Source: Avispirillum sp959601495 | GTDB lineage: Bacteria > Bacillota > Clostridia > Oscillospirales > CAG-272 | Length of the DNA: 64,000 bases | Direction of reading: 5' to 3' | Assembly: GCA_959601495.1 (NCBI GenBank) | Contig: CAUGPT010000005.1 | Span: forward strand, 14,491 to 78,490 | Part shown: positions 31,710 to 40,837 of the stretch, one piece after another | How the letters are laid out: each line of letters begins with the position of its first letter | Numbering within the stretch: the stretch's first letter is position 1 | The notes under the pieces: model-generated | The model's input: the letters and a program-made list of their open reading frames with translations, nothing else | Database searches by the model: none | What the model was told of the DNA's origin: nothing | Translations under genes and position numbers: made by a program

Positions 31710-32069
31710 CTACAATATGCCGTCAATGCTTATCCCCTCGGCAGTATACATACGGGAGAAGATACCGTAAAGCTTTGTAAGCAGCTCGGCATAGCGCTCT
31801 CCGTCGCCGCGCTCAATGCTTGCCTCCAAAAGTGAGAGCGCGTCGTCTGCCGAATCGGTTTCTCTGTGATCCACACTGATACTTATAAATCGGCTGCAGC
31901 CGTCCCATTTTTTCCGAATCTCCGAAGCATCAGCGTCCGCCGCATCCTTCGGCATGGCGCGGCACATTTCGCATAGCTCGTACAGATCTTTTTTCACAAA
32001 CACGCAGTTCACCGTCACCGCAGTGCACAAAAGTGTAAGCGTTATAAGCGCGGCAATAAAGCTTTTCAT
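31710..32069 (-). CDS. DUF4363 family protein
   Basis: 119 residues with an N-terminal signal-anchor (about 5-25) and an otherwise helical, charged extracytoplasmic part with KKWDGCSRFISISVDHRETD and a C-terminal YAELLTKLYGIF segment. This matches the small DUF4363 family that is repeatedly encoded with DUF421 proteins in Clostridia. The start overlaps the end of the DUF421 gene by 4 bases, so the two are coupled and probably interact. Function unknown. Confidence 0.82.
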   Translation of the reverse strand: MKSFIAALITLTLLCTAVTVNCVFVKKDLYELCEMCRAMPKDAADADASEIRKKWDGCSRFISISVDHRETDSADDALSLLEASIERGDGERYAELLTKLYGIFSRMYTAEGISIDGIL

Positions 32070-32755
32070 CTGCCGCTGTCCTCCTTTGTATCCTTCAGAA
32101 TCAGCGTAATTGTTCCGGAATCGTTTACGGAGAAGAGAAAAATATCGTCCTTCTCAAGCGAGCGGCGGCGCAGCTCGCGCTCCAGCATCTGAGGGGTCCA
32201 TCCGGCGCTTTGCAGATTGTGTGGGATAACGGTGCGATCGATTATCAGCGCGTGGGCAATGCCGTCCTCCCGCACATTTTTGCCCATGGCGCGCGGCGTC
32301 ATGGGAGATACGGCGGCTTTCGGAAAAACGGAAAGCTTTCCGTTCTCCTCCATAATGGCATATTCCACATCCGAAATATCGGCAATGCCCTCCTGACGCA
32401 AGGCGCACAAAAGCTCGCTGAGACATAGCCGCTGCCTTGTAAGCTCCTTTTGCACAAGCTTTCCCCGACAGATTATCATGCTCGGCTTTCCCGTAAGCAG
32501 CACTTTAAGCTTCGGGTGGCGCAGCAGTACAAAGGAGATGATGACTTCCGTTGACAAAAGCAGAAGTATGGCGGCTATTGCGTATGCCAGCGGAATGTTC
32601 TTGTCCGTAAGCGGAGCCGCCGCAAACTCCGACAAGAGTATCGTGACCGTAAGCTCCGACAGCTGCAGCTCTCCCACCTGCCGCTTGCCCATCAGCCGCA
32701 TTGATATGACTATTATAAAGTAGACAAGTAATGTTCTTATAAATATAGTTATCAT
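32066..32755 (-). CDS. DUF421 (YetF-type) membrane protein
   Basis: 229 residues: three membrane helices in the first 85 residues, with RLMGKRQVGELQLSELTV between helices 1 and 2, then the soluble DUF421 domain (VLLTGKPSMIICRGKLVQKEL, the basic/aromatic core) and a C-terminal domain with VSPMTPRAMG. Relatives in Bacillus (YetF, 2Duf) affect spore-membrane properties, so a spore link is possible but not shown. The ribosome site before this ATG is weak. Confidence 0.88.
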   Translation of the reverse strand: MITIFIRTLLVYFIIVISMRLMGKRQVGELQLSELTVTILLSEFAAAPLTDKNIPLAYAIAAILLLLSTEVIISFVLLRHPKLKVLLTGKPSMIICRGKLVQKELTRQRLCLSELLCALRQEGIADISDVEYAIMEENGKLSVFPKAAVSPMTPRAMGKNVREDGIAHALIIDRTVIPHNLQSAGWTPQMLERELRRRSLEKDDIFLFSVNDSGTITLILKDTKEDSGR

Positions 32756-32791
32756 ATACCGATTGTCGGCTGCGGAAAGGGAAAATATTCA

Positions 32792-32820
32792 AAAAAGTCT
32801 CCCGAAAGGGAGACTTTTTA
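32792..32820 (-). terminator. Terminator of the MATE exporter gene
   Basis: AAAAAGTCTCCC-GAAA-GGGAGACTTTTT, a GNRA-looped stem directly after the MATE stop codon on the minus strand. Confidence 0.88.
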
Positions 32821-32833
32821 CATTAAAAATTTC

Positions 32834-34237
32834 TTATTCTGCTGCTTTTTGGAGCTGAGCGGCGCTGCCTTTCTTGGGAAACGTTTTGTGACGGACGTAA
32901 AGATAGACCGAGAAAAGCGCTATAAACGAAATTATCCACGAAACGGGATAGGAGGCATACAGCACCGTCAGCGTATGATGATACTTGAAAACGGTGAGTA
33001 TCCATATAACTCTCACTCCGCAGAAGCCGAGGACGGAAACGATAGTCGGCGAAACGGAGCGTCCCAGTCCGCACAGAACGCCCGTAAGCACCTCCATGAG
33101 TCCGCACAGGAAATACGGCGCGCATATCATTTTCATACGCTCAAGACCGTACGCGATAGCAAGCTCGGAGGTGGCGCTGTCGTCAATAAATATCTTCATA
33201 AGCTGACCGCCGCTGAGATACGCGCCGACGCCGAGGACAAGCCCGCATATAACAACGCTTGTGTAGCATATCACCTGTACGCGGCGTATCCTGTCAAATT
33301 TGCCTGCGCCGAAATTCTGACCTACAAAGTTCAGCGACGACTGATAGAAGCAGTTGAGCGCCTGGTACACATAGCTTTCAACGTTTGCCGCAGCAGAGCT
33401 GCCCGTTACGGCGACGTCGCCGAAGGTGTTCAGCGATGACTGGATAAACACGTTTGAAAGGGAGATTATCGTGCCGTGTATGGCATTGGGTATGCCGATA
33501 TACATTATCTTTTTCAGCTTGTCGCGGTATATCTTGAAAGAAAGCTTTTCGATCTTGTATGCCGAGTCAGTGCGCTTCATATGTATTATAAGCATTACCG
33601 CCGACTGATACTGGGTAACGGTAGTGGCAAGTGCAACGCCGATAACACCGAGCTTGAAGACGATAACGAATATAAGATTGAGAACGACATTTGTAAGCCC
33701 GCTTACGCCGAGAATTATCATAGGCGTTTTCGTGTTTCCGATGGATCTGAGGATTGCCGCGCCGTAGTTGAAGAACATAAGCGCGGGCATACAGAGAAAA
33801 TATATCTTCAGATAATCCGCCGCCATTGTTAAAAGGCTCTCGGGTGTGTCCATAAGTTCGAGCATCCCGCGGGAGAGGAAAAATCCGCCGACGGCGAGGA
33901 TCGTGCCGCATATGGCGGAGAGAGAGATTGATGTCGTAACCGTTTCACGAAAGCCCTTCATGTCGCCGGAACCGTAGCAGTGGGTGCACACAACGCTGAC
34001 GCCTACCGAAAATCCTATAAACAGATTTACGAAAAGAGTGGTCAGCGCGCCTGTCGCGCCGACTGCGCCGAGCGCGTCGTTGCCTGCAAATCTGCCCACG
34101 ACCACAAGGTCGGAGGTGTTGAAAAGCAGCTGCATAAGGTTTGTGAGAAACACGGTTGCGCTGAATATCAGTATTTTGGGCAGAAGAGGCCCGTTTATCA
34201 TGTCAACTTCATTTTTTTTGCGTTTTGCAGCAGTCAT
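32834..34237 (-). CDS. MATE family multidrug/organic cation exporter
   Basis: 467 residues from the ATG at 34237, behind GGAAGG; an upstream in-frame ATG at 34309 lies inside the promoter. Twelve membrane helices in two similar halves are predictable. MINGPLLPKILIFSATVFLTNLMQLLFNTSDLVVVGRFAG and the second-half SLNFVGQNFGAGKFDRIRR match the NorM/DinF superfamily, clostridial subgroup. It would expel cationic compounds using Na+ or H+. Substrate unknown. The Lys-rich start (MTAAKRKKNEVDM) is cytoplasmic. Confidence 0.93.
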   Translation of the reverse strand: MTAAKRKKNEVDMINGPLLPKILIFSATVFLTNLMQLLFNTSDLVVVGRFAGNDALGAVGATGALTTLFVNLFIGFSVGVSVVCTHCYGSGDMKGFRETVTTSISLSAICGTILAVGGFFLSRGMLELMDTPESLLTMAADYLKIYFLCMPALMFFNYGAAILRSIGNTKTPMIILGVSGLTNVVLNLIFVIVFKLGVIGVALATTVTQYQSAVMLIIHMKRTDSAYKIEKLSFKIYRDKLKKIMYIGIPNAIHGTIISLSNVFIQSSLNTFGDVAVTGSSAAANVESYVYQALNCFYQSSLNFVGQNFGAGKFDRIRRVQVICYTSVVICGLVLGVGAYLSGGQLMKIFIDDSATSELAIAYGLERMKMICAPYFLCGLMEVLTGVLCGLGRSVSPTIVSVLGFCGVRVIWILTVFKYHHTLTVLYASYPVSWIISFIALFSVYLYVRHKTFPKKGSAAQLQKAAE

Positions 34238-34280
34238 GATACCTTCCAAAAACAGTATTTGCCTATCGGCGAACGGCTCT

Positions 34281-34309
34281 ATTGTATACCATTCCGAAGT
34301 ATAATTCAA
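34281..34309 (-). promoter_or_regulatory. Promoter of the MATE exporter
   Basis: On the minus strand TTGAAT (34309-34304), 17 bases, TACAAT (34286-34281), 44 bases before the ATG. It excludes the longer ORF starting at 34309. Confidence 0.65.
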
Positions 34310-34438
34310 GCGCGATTTTCTTTTTCTCCGTTTTGGCGGTTTTTACCGATTTTACCCATGACAATAGGGTACAAATGAACAATAAACATCAGCGCTTCAG
34401 CGCGTGAAAGCGGACCGCGGAAAGGCGGATAATGAAAG

Positions 34439-34463
34439 AAAAAAGCCGCATTGCGGCTTTTTT
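34439..34463 (-). terminator. Terminator after the GrpB-pyrophosphatase gene
   Basis: AAAAAAGCCGCA-TTGCGGCTTTTTT, immediately after the minus-strand stop codon at 34470. Confidence 0.9.
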
Positions 34464-34469
34464 AAAAAA

Positions 34470-35351
34470 TTATAAATTCTTTGCGATCTCAACATAGCTG
34501 TCATAGTATTCTTCCTGAAAACGGACGGCGCCTTCGGCTTCTTCTTTTGTAAACTTTATGTTTTCGGGCGCGGCGACAAGCTTGTCTTCAACGTCGTTCA
34601 GACGGTGTACTATTCCGATTATTCTTGCGTCGTACTCCGTAACGGGAGTGTCAACACCGAGAAGATAAACGTCAAGCTCCTCTCCGTCCCCGCCGAGAAC
34701 GCCGGGGATATAGCCGTAGTTTATGGGATATATAAGCCCGGGGTGCTTTGGATGCTCGGTTCCTATGGGACGGTCCATCACGATGTGCACGTCTTTTCCG
34801 AGATACGAATATACAAGCGCTTTTCGGAGAGTATATTCAATAAAATCATGCTTTCCGCGAAGATATTCTTCGCGTCCGCCGCCTTGCGCGGACGCTGCCG
34901 CAAGCGACAGCTTCAGCGCCTCGTATTCTTTTGCGGCTTCGGGTGTAGCGTTCAGATAGTCTCTGAAGTTTATATAGTTTATCCACTGCATACTGCCGTG
35001 CGGCACAACGTGCACAAAGTGGGTCTGCAGATCTCCCGTGCCCGCATAATAGCTTCCCGCGGCGAAAAACAGCTGATCCATGTCCTTTGAGTCCTCTGGC
35101 AGATAGTAAAAGCCCGCGCGCTCAAGCTCTTTCGCGTGGCGCAGCACGCAGCCGTAGCTGTTTGCCGCAACTGCAATGTCGATTATGGGCTTTGCCATTA
35201 TCGATCTTACGGCAGTGCTGCCCACGTGCTGTATGTCGCGCGCCCCGCCGCCCAGTATTTCCTTTAGTTTGTCAATAGTGCGCCGCGCTTCGGCTTCCCA
35301 CTCGGGATCATGCTTTTCAAGTCTTACCGTACCTTTTTCAAGTCCTATCAT
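34470..35351 (-). CDS. GrpB/UPF0157 nucleotidyltransferase-like domain fused to an inorganic-pyrophosphatase-like domain
   Basis: 293 residues from the ATG at 35351 (GGTGAG upstream). Residues of about 1-170 are a GrpB domain: VRLEKHDPEWEAEARRTIDKL, IQHVGSTAVRSIMAKPIIDIAVA and THFVHVVPHGSMQW, a nucleotidyltransferase-fold family with unknown reaction. Residues of about 185-293 resemble a small pyrophosphatase: MDRPIGTEHPKHPGLIYPIN, NYGYIPGVLGGDGEELDVYLLG. Pyrophosphate release by a nucleotidyltransferase and hydrolysis by its partner would be a logical pairing, but this is inference. It overlaps the start-distal end of the next upstream gene by 14 bases. Confidence 0.82.
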   Translation of the reverse strand: MIGLEKGTVRLEKHDPEWEAEARRTIDKLKEILGGGARDIQHVGSTAVRSIMAKPIIDIAVAANSYGCVLRHAKELERAGFYYLPEDSKDMDQLFFAAGSYYAGTGDLQTHFVHVVPHGSMQWINYINFRDYLNATPEAAKEYEALKLSLAAASAQGGGREEYLRGKHDFIEYTLRKALVYSYLGKDVHIVMDRPIGTEHPKHPGLIYPINYGYIPGVLGGDGEELDVYLLGVDTPVTEYDARIIGIVHRLNDVEDKLVAAPENIKFTKEEAEGAVRFQEEYYDSYVEIAKNL

Positions 35352-37251
35352 AATTCTCACCGACCGTTTTTTCTTTATTATAGTTTACCCGCGTCGGTAT
35401 TGCAACAGGTTTTTTCGCCTGCGGCTTTTTTGCGTGTATGAGCTTCGGCACAAGGTGAAAGAACAGGAGCAGTACAGAATAGATAACGATCGCGGCGGCG
35501 ATCTCAAGGGGCAGCCCGCAGCCAATGTGCGGCGAGACGGCGCGAATGAGCGAAAAGGAGGCGAAGGAACAGAGCAGCGGCAGCGCCGCAAAGGATACTC
35601 TGAGGCGCGCGCCCGCGGCGCGTATCATTTTCGTAATGCTCATAATGAAATTGACGATCTCCGTAAGGTACACGCAGAATATGTAGCCGTAAAGTCCGAA
35701 GCGCGGCAGCACTGTCAATACGAGAATAAGGGAAAGGGCGGCGTCGATGATGTTGACCTTCATGCAGTATACCTGCTCGCCGATGCCTTTGAGAACGCAG
35801 TCTACCGCCGTGTCAAGATACATAACGGGGATGAGCGGGGCGATAAGCTTCGCGTATGCTCCGGCGTCGGCGCTCGAATATATTCGCTCTCCCAGTGCTT
35901 CGCCGCAGGAGAGAAACAATGCGCCGATAAATGCGGCGAATATAAGCGTCAGCCTGACGCACTGCTCGGCGATAAATCTAATGTCGCCGCGCCGCCGCAG
36001 AGCGGCTGCTTCAGACAGTTCGGGGATAAGCAGGGAAGCGGCGGCAGCCACCACCGACGACGGAAAAAATATGAGCGGAAACGTCATGCCGTGCAGAACT
36101 CCGTAGGAGGCGAGCGCCGCCTCACCGCTGCCGCCGAATTTTTTAAGCCCTCGGGGAATGGCAATATGCTCGGCGCATATAAGCCCCTGTCGCACATATG
36201 ACCCCACGGCGGTGGGCAGAGCAATTTCGGCAGTCCTGCGAACGGCGCCGCCGTTTTTGTGCGCTCTGCTACACGGAGTACTGTTTCGCACACCCACGGC
36301 TTGGACTTCGCCGCGCCCACAGCCGCCATTGTTGCCCGAGGTCTGCCGCATTAGCCTGTGTCCGCCGCTTTCTCTTTTTGCATCCGCATTATCGGCAGTG
36401 CGGCTGCCGACATTCTCCTGCGCAGCACGCTCGGATCTTTTCTCCGTCCCGCGCTCATATCCCGCTTCGCACTCATATCCCGTCCGCGCGGCGCCCGCGC
36501 TCTCCGTTTCCGCGGCGCCCGCGCTCTCCGCCCCCGCGGTTCCCGCACTCTCCGCCGCTTCGTCGCTGTGCTTTTTCGTGCACCATTCGCCGCGATCCGT
36601 AATATACAAAAGAAACGAGATGAGCAGCGAAGCGCCTTCGGCTATGGCACCGCCGCCGATGACTGCAAGGCAGGCGTACTCCTCGCCGCGCGGCATGAGA
36701 TATACCAGCAGAGCGGAGATGAGCGATATGCTTATAAACTGCTCGCCTACGGAGATAAGCGCGTTTTTTGCAACTTTGCGAAGCCCCGTAAAGTACCCCG
36801 CAAGGGCGGAGGAGAGCGATATCGCGGGCAGGGCAGCCGCGGCTGCTCTCAGGGATGAGACCGTGCGTACATCATCAAGGGCATATATCCCTATAGGCTT
36901 TGAAAAAATAAAAAGCAGTACCGCCGCAAGCGTGCCGAAAAACAAACCGTACGCAATGCAGCCGCGCATTTCGCGCCGAAGCTCCCGCCGCAGCGCTTTT
37001 TTGTATATTCCGCGGGCTTTGCAGTCCGCCGCGCACTTTGACACCAGCCGCACCGCGGCAAGATTTACGCCCGACAGACACAGCGTGACGGCAAAGCCGT
37101 AAACGCTGCCCACAAGGGTAAAAAGTCCCACCGCCCCCGCTCCGACTTTTTTTGTCACATACGCCATAAAACTCACGTTCACGGCGCGCATAGTCACTCC
37201 CACAGCCGCAAGGAGCACGGAATTTATAATAAATTTTGTTCTGTTTTTCAT
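35338..37251 (-). CDS. SpoVB/MurJ-type (MOP superfamily) lipid flippase with a large low-complexity insert
   Basis: 637 residues from the ATG at 37251. The open frame extends upstream to 37779, but that stretch is antisense to mtaB. The first helices (NSVLLAAVGVTMRAVNVSFMAYVTKKVGAGAVGLFTLVGSVY) and later SYGVLHGMTFPLIFFPSSVVAAAASLLIPELSEA match the SpoVB-like polysaccharide-biosynthesis flippases. Between the two six-helix lobes, about residues 217-335 form a hydrophilic insert rich in Ala, Gly, Glu and Ser with repeated ESAG and GYE units; ordinary SpoVB has a short loop there. SpoVB-type proteins move lipid-linked precursors for spore cortex or wall. Confidence 0.85.
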   Translation of the reverse strand: MKNRTKFIINSVLLAAVGVTMRAVNVSFMAYVTKKVGAGAVGLFTLVGSVYGFAVTLCLSGVNLAAVRLVSKCAADCKARGIYKKALRRELRREMRGCIAYGLFFGTLAAVLLFIFSKPIGIYALDDVRTVSSLRAAAAALPAISLSSALAGYFTGLRKVAKNALISVGEQFISISLISALLVYLMPRGEEYACLAVIGGGAIAEGASLLISFLLYITDRGEWCTKKHSDEAAESAGTAGAESAGAAETESAGAARTGYECEAGYERGTEKRSERAAQENVGSRTADNADAKRESGGHRLMRQTSGNNGGCGRGEVQAVGVRNSTPCSRAHKNGGAVRRTAEIALPTAVGSYVRQGLICAEHIAIPRGLKKFGGSGEAALASYGVLHGMTFPLIFFPSSVVAAAASLLIPELSEAAALRRRGDIRFIAEQCVRLTLIFAAFIGALFLSCGEALGERIYSSADAGAYAKLIAPLIPVMYLDTAVDCVLKGIGEQVYCMKVNIIDAALSLILVLTVLPRFGLYGYIFCVYLTEIVNFIMSITKMIRAAGARLRVSFAALPLLCSFASFSLIRAVSPHIGCGLPLEIAAAIVIYSVLLLFFHLVPKLIHAKKPQAKKPVAIPTRVNYNKEKTVGENYDRT

Positions 37252-37369
37252 AGTCACCCCGCAAACGCATAAATACCTGTAGATATTTATATATAAGAAA
37301 AAGGTAAATAATGCACCGCTGACCCGCCGCGCCGAGAAACTGTATTCGTCCGAGCGGCAAACGCGGCTA

Positions 37370-37398
37370 TTTACTTTTTTTCGCCCGCGTGGTATACT
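37370..37398 (+). promoter_or_regulatory. Putative promoter of mtaB
   Basis: TTTACT (37370-37375), 17 bases, TATACT (37393-37398). It lies in the gap between the divergent flippase and mtaB genes; nothing else is visible in 37252-37369. Confidence 0.5.
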
Positions 37399-37434
37399 GT
37401 AAAAGCTAAAAGAAAAACACTTCGGGAGGATACG

Positions 37435-38751
37435 GTGAAAGCTTCGGTATATACGCTGGGATGCAGAGTGAACCAGTACGAGTCGGACGCGATCGCGGAA
37501 GATCTTTCGGCTGTCGGATTTGAAATAGTGCCGTTCGGCACCCCCTGCGACATAACGGTGATAAACACCTGCACAGTCACGGCGGAAAGCGACAGAAAAA
37601 GCAGGCAGTTTGTGCGCCGCGCCATGACGTACAGCCCCGGCGGTAAGGTGATAATAACGGGTTGTTTTGCACAGGCTTCTCCCGATGAAGCAAAAAAGCT
37701 GGGCGCGGACTGCGTAGTGGGCAACGGCGAAAAGGACAGTATAAGCGATATTGCCGCTCGTCTTTTTCACGGAGAGCACCCGACACAGACAGTCGGCGAT
37801 ATTGAAAACGCCGCATACGACTCTCTGTCGGTGTCAAGACCGAAGCGCGTCCGAACCTTTGTAAAGATTGAGGACGGCTGCGAAAACAAATGTGCCTATT
37901 GCATAATTCCGCGTGCCAGAGGCAATGTGCGCTCAAAGGCACCGGAGAAGGTGCTCGAAGAGGTCCGCACGATCGCTGCGGCGGGCTGCGGCGAAATAAT
38001 ACTTACAGGCATCGAAACGGCGTCCTACGGCAGAGATCTCGGCGGTTACGGACTTGCCGAGCTTATTTGCGACGTTGGAAAAATCGAAGGTGTTAAGCGC
38101 TTGACGCTGGGCAGCCTTGACCCCTCGGTCATGAACAGGGCTTTCACTGAAAAGATCGCCTCAGTCCCCGCGTTGCTTCCTCATTTTCATCTCTCTGTAC
38201 AGTCCGGCTGCACAAGAACGCTCAACCGTATGCGCCGCAAGTACACGGCGCAGCGTGTTATGGAAAATATGGAGATCGTGCGCGGCCTTATCCCGGACGC
38301 GGCCTTCAGCGCAGACGTTATTACGGGTTTCCCCGGCGAGACGGATGAGGACTTCGCCGAGAGCGTTGAGTTTTTCGAAAAAACGCGCTTTACCCATCTG
38401 CACATTTTTCCGTACTCCGTCCGCCGCGGCACGGAGGCTGAGAAAATGCCCGATCAGGTTCCGGAAAACGTGCGCCGCGAGCGCGCGGCGAGCCTTTCTG
38501 CCGTGCAGGAGAAAATTCAGGCAAAGCTCATAGAAGACTACATATCCGCCCATGCTGACGGCACCCGCCCCGTGCACGTTCTGTGCGAAAAGTGGGAGAG
38601 GGGCGTCTGCAACGGGCACACCGAGCATTTTATAGAGTGCAATATACCCTCCGACACCGATATGACCGGAATGATAATCGATACCGTGCTCGTTTCGGCG
38701 CACGGCGCAGTGATGGATGGAAGAATGTCGGACAGCGTTCAAAATGCATAA
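37435..38751 (+). CDS. mtaB: tRNA t6A37 methylthiotransferase MtaB
   Basis: 438 residues from GTG at 37435, after CGGGAGGA. The N-terminal MTTase domain (TLGCRVNQYESDAIAEDL, VINTCTVTAESDRKSRQ, IITGCFAQ) carries the three Cys ligands of the auxiliary cluster; the radical SAM motif is CENKCAYCIIPRARG; a TRAM domain forms the C terminus. The family adds a methylthio group to t6A at position 37 of ANN-decoding tRNAs (ms2t6A). TLGCRVNQYES distinguishes MtaB from MiaB and RimO. Confidence 0.95.
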   Translation: MKASVYTLGCRVNQYESDAIAEDLSAVGFEIVPFGTPCDITVINTCTVTAESDRKSRQFVRRAMTYSPGGKVIITGCFAQASPDEAKKLGADCVVGNGEKDSISDIAARLFHGEHPTQTVGDIENAAYDSLSVSRPKRVRTFVKIEDGCENKCAYCIIPRARGNVRSKAPEKVLEEVRTIAAAGCGEIILTGIETASYGRDLGGYGLAELICDVGKIEGVKRLTLGSLDPSVMNRAFTEKIASVPALLPHFHLSVQSGCTRTLNRMRRKYTAQRVMENMEIVRGLIPDAAFSADVITGFPGETDEDFAESVEFFEKTRFTHLHIFPYSVRRGTEAEKMPDQVPENVRRERAASLSAVQEKIQAKLIEDYISAHADGTRPVHVLCEKWERGVCNGHTEHFIECNIPSDTDMTGMIIDTVLVSAHGAVMDGRMSDSVQNA

Positions 38752-38779
38752 AAAATATATAAAAATATCATATCCGCAC

Positions 38780-38807
38780 TTGATTTTACTAAGTAAAAGT
38801 GTATAAT
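38780..38807 (+). promoter_or_regulatory. nagA promoter with a palindromic operator between -35 and -10
   Basis: TTGATT (38780-38785), 16 bases, TATAAT (38802-38807). The perfect palindrome TTTTACT-A-AGTAAAA occupies 38784-38798, inside the spacer, an ideal place for a repressor. No NagR/GntR gene is in the window. Confidence 0.65.
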
Positions 38808-38885
38808 AAGTGTATAAGGGAAATTTTGGCTTTGATATAATGCATTGCCGCGATTTCCATACTGAAAGGACGTACATAAAATACT

Positions 38886-40031
38886 ATGAAGTGTATAGTA
38901 AACGGACGCGTGGTTCTCAGTGATCGCGTTGTCACCGGAAAAGCGGTACTTTTTGACGAAAAAATCGCGGATATTGTCGATATGGACAGTGTCAGCACGG
39001 AAAAATGCGAGATAATCGACGCCGATGGTGCATATGTTGCCCCCGGCCTTGTGGATATGCATATCCACGGATATCTCGGTGCTGATGTCTCCGACGGAGA
39101 CCCCGAGGGCATAAAGAAAATGGCCCGCGGTATTGCCGAAAACGGCGTTACGTCGTGGTGCCCCACCACAATGACCGTCTCCGAGAAGGAGATACTTGCG
39201 GCATTCGACGCGGCACGTAAGGTCAAGGGCGAGAGCGAATACTACGGCGCAAGGATCCTCGGCATAAACTGCGAGGGACCGTTCATCAATCCTTCCAAAA
39301 AGGGAGCGCAGGCTGAGGAGCATATCAAGCGTCCCGACGGGGATTTTATAATCGATAATGCCGATATACTCAAGGTATATACCGTCGCTCCCGAAATGGA
39401 CGGCGCGCTTGAGTGCATCGAAAAGGTATATAAGGACGGCAGAGTGCTTTCTTCCATGGGTCACACCGGCGCAACGTTTGAAGAGGCAAAGGCAGGCATC
39501 GCCGCGGGCGTTCGCCATACAACGCACCTTTTCAACGCAATGACGCCCCTTATGCACCGCAACCCCGGCGTTGTGGGCGCGGCTCTCAGCGACGACAGAG
39601 TCAGCTGCGAGCTTATAGCGGATACCTTCCATGTAAACAAAGGGCTTTTCGGCATTGTCGCAAAGCTTAAGGGCGACAAGCTCTGCCTTATCACCGACTG
39701 CATGAGAGCAGGCGGTATGCCCGACGGCGATTACACTCTCGGCGGTCAGCCCGTTAAGAAAAAAGGCATACAGTGCCTTCTTGAGGACGGTACGATCGCG
39801 GGCAGCGTTCTGAAACTCAACAACGCCGTTAAAAATCTGTACGACAACACGGATCTTTCCGTTGCCGAGGCGTTTGCCGCTGCAAGCCTTAACCCCGCAA
39901 AAGTGCTCGGTGAGGATGGCGAGATCGGCTCCATTGAGGCGGGCAAGCGCGCGGACATTATTATTTGCGATGATGATTTCAATATTATAAAAACTATTAT
40001 CGGAGGAACAATACGATATGAATGCAAATGA
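38886..40031 (+). CDS. nagA: N-acetylglucosamine-6-phosphate deacetylase
   Basis: 381 residues of the amidohydrolase superfamily. VAPGLVDMHIHGYLGADVSD has the metal-binding HxH; NCEGPFINPSKKGAQ has the catalytic-site Glu; SMGHTGATFEEA, TTHLFNAMTPLMHRNPGVVGAAL and LITDCMRAGGMPDGDYTLGG complete the NagA pattern. It converts GlcNAc-6-P to GlcN-6-P and acetate. Its 3' end overlaps nagB by 14 bases, so the pair is co-translated. Confidence 0.96.
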   Translation: MKCIVNGRVVLSDRVVTGKAVLFDEKIADIVDMDSVSTEKCEIIDADGAYVAPGLVDMHIHGYLGADVSDGDPEGIKKMARGIAENGVTSWCPTTMTVSEKEILAAFDAARKVKGESEYYGARILGINCEGPFINPSKKGAQAEEHIKRPDGDFIIDNADILKVYTVAPEMDGALECIEKVYKDGRVLSSMGHTGATFEEAKAGIAAGVRHTTHLFNAMTPLMHRNPGVVGAALSDDRVSCELIADTFHVNKGLFGIVAKLKGDKLCLITDCMRAGGMPDGDYTLGGQPVKKKGIQCLLEDGTIAGSVLKLNNAVKNLYDNTDLSVAEAFAAASLNPAKVLGEDGEIGSIEAGKRADIIICDDDFNIIKTIIGGTIRYECK

Positions 40032-40809
40032 AATCAAAGCTTATTCCAACGGCAAGAATAACGGCGTAAAGGTGTTCGTGGCAGGCAGCTACGAGGCACT
40101 CTCCAAAAAGGCAGCTTCCATAGTTGCCGGCGCCATCAGCAACAAGCCCTCCTTCGTTCTGGGTCTCGCTACGGGTACGTCTCCCATAGGCCTGTACTCC
40201 GAGCTTGCAAACCTCAACCACGACAACAGAGTTGACTTTGCAAACGTTACGACCTACAACCTTGACGAGTACTATCCCATCGACCCCGCAAACGATCAGT
40301 CCTACCGTTACTTCATGGATAAACACCTGTTCGACGATATCAACATCGACAAGGCAAGAACCCATGTGCTCTTCGGCCAGGCTCCCGACTGGAAGGTCGA
40401 GTGCGCCGAGTACGACGCTGCTATCGAGGCAGCAGGCGGGATCGATCTGCAGGTTCTCGGCATAGGCAACAACGGTCACATCGGATTCAACGAGCCCGGC
40501 AATGACTTTATCTGGGAAACTCACAGAGTTGAGCTTACCGAAAGCACCATCGAGGCAAACTCCAGACTGTTCAACAGCGCCGACGAGGTTCCGAGAGCAG
40601 CTTTGTCCATGGGTATCGGCAATATCATGTGCGCGCGTCAGGTCGTTCTTGTGGCAAACGGCGCAAAGAAGGCACAGGCTATCCACGACGCACTTGAGGG
40701 TCAGATCACTCCCTGGTGCCAGGCTTCCATTCTGCAGCTTCATCCCAACGTAACCTTCATACTTGATGAAGAGGCTGCCTCCATGCTGGAGAAATACAAG
40801 GCACTCTGA
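40018..40809 (+). CDS. nagB: Glucosamine-6-phosphate deaminase
   Basis: 263 residues, typical length. FVLGLATGTSPIGLYSEL binds the sugar phosphate, TTYNLDEYYPIDPANDQSYRYFM contains the catalytic Asp, GIGNNGHIGFNEPG carries Asp/His catalytic partners, and the C-terminal half is canonical. It yields fructose-6-P and ammonia, linking amino-sugar use to the ammonia-assimilating operon at 13.6-22 kb in a metabolic sense. Ribosome site GGAGGA 9-10 bases before ATG, inside nagA. Confidence 0.97.
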   Translation: MNANEIKAYSNGKNNGVKVFVAGSYEALSKKAASIVAGAISNKPSFVLGLATGTSPIGLYSELANLNHDNRVDFANVTTYNLDEYYPIDPANDQSYRYFMDKHLFDDINIDKARTHVLFGQAPDWKVECAEYDAAIEAAGGIDLQVLGIGNNGHIGFNEPGNDFIWETHRVELTESTIEANSRLFNSADEVPRAALSMGIGNIMCARQVVLVANGAKKAQAIHDALEGQITPWCQASILQLHPNVTFILDEEAASMLEKYKAL

Positions 40810-40837
40810 GCTTCTGCCGTGAAAGGAATACCGAATA

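Noticed and set aside
37252..37779. N-terminal extension of the SpoVB-like protein
   Set aside because: The extension is antisense to mtaB and its promoter and lacks membrane-protein character; the family start matches the ATG at 37251.
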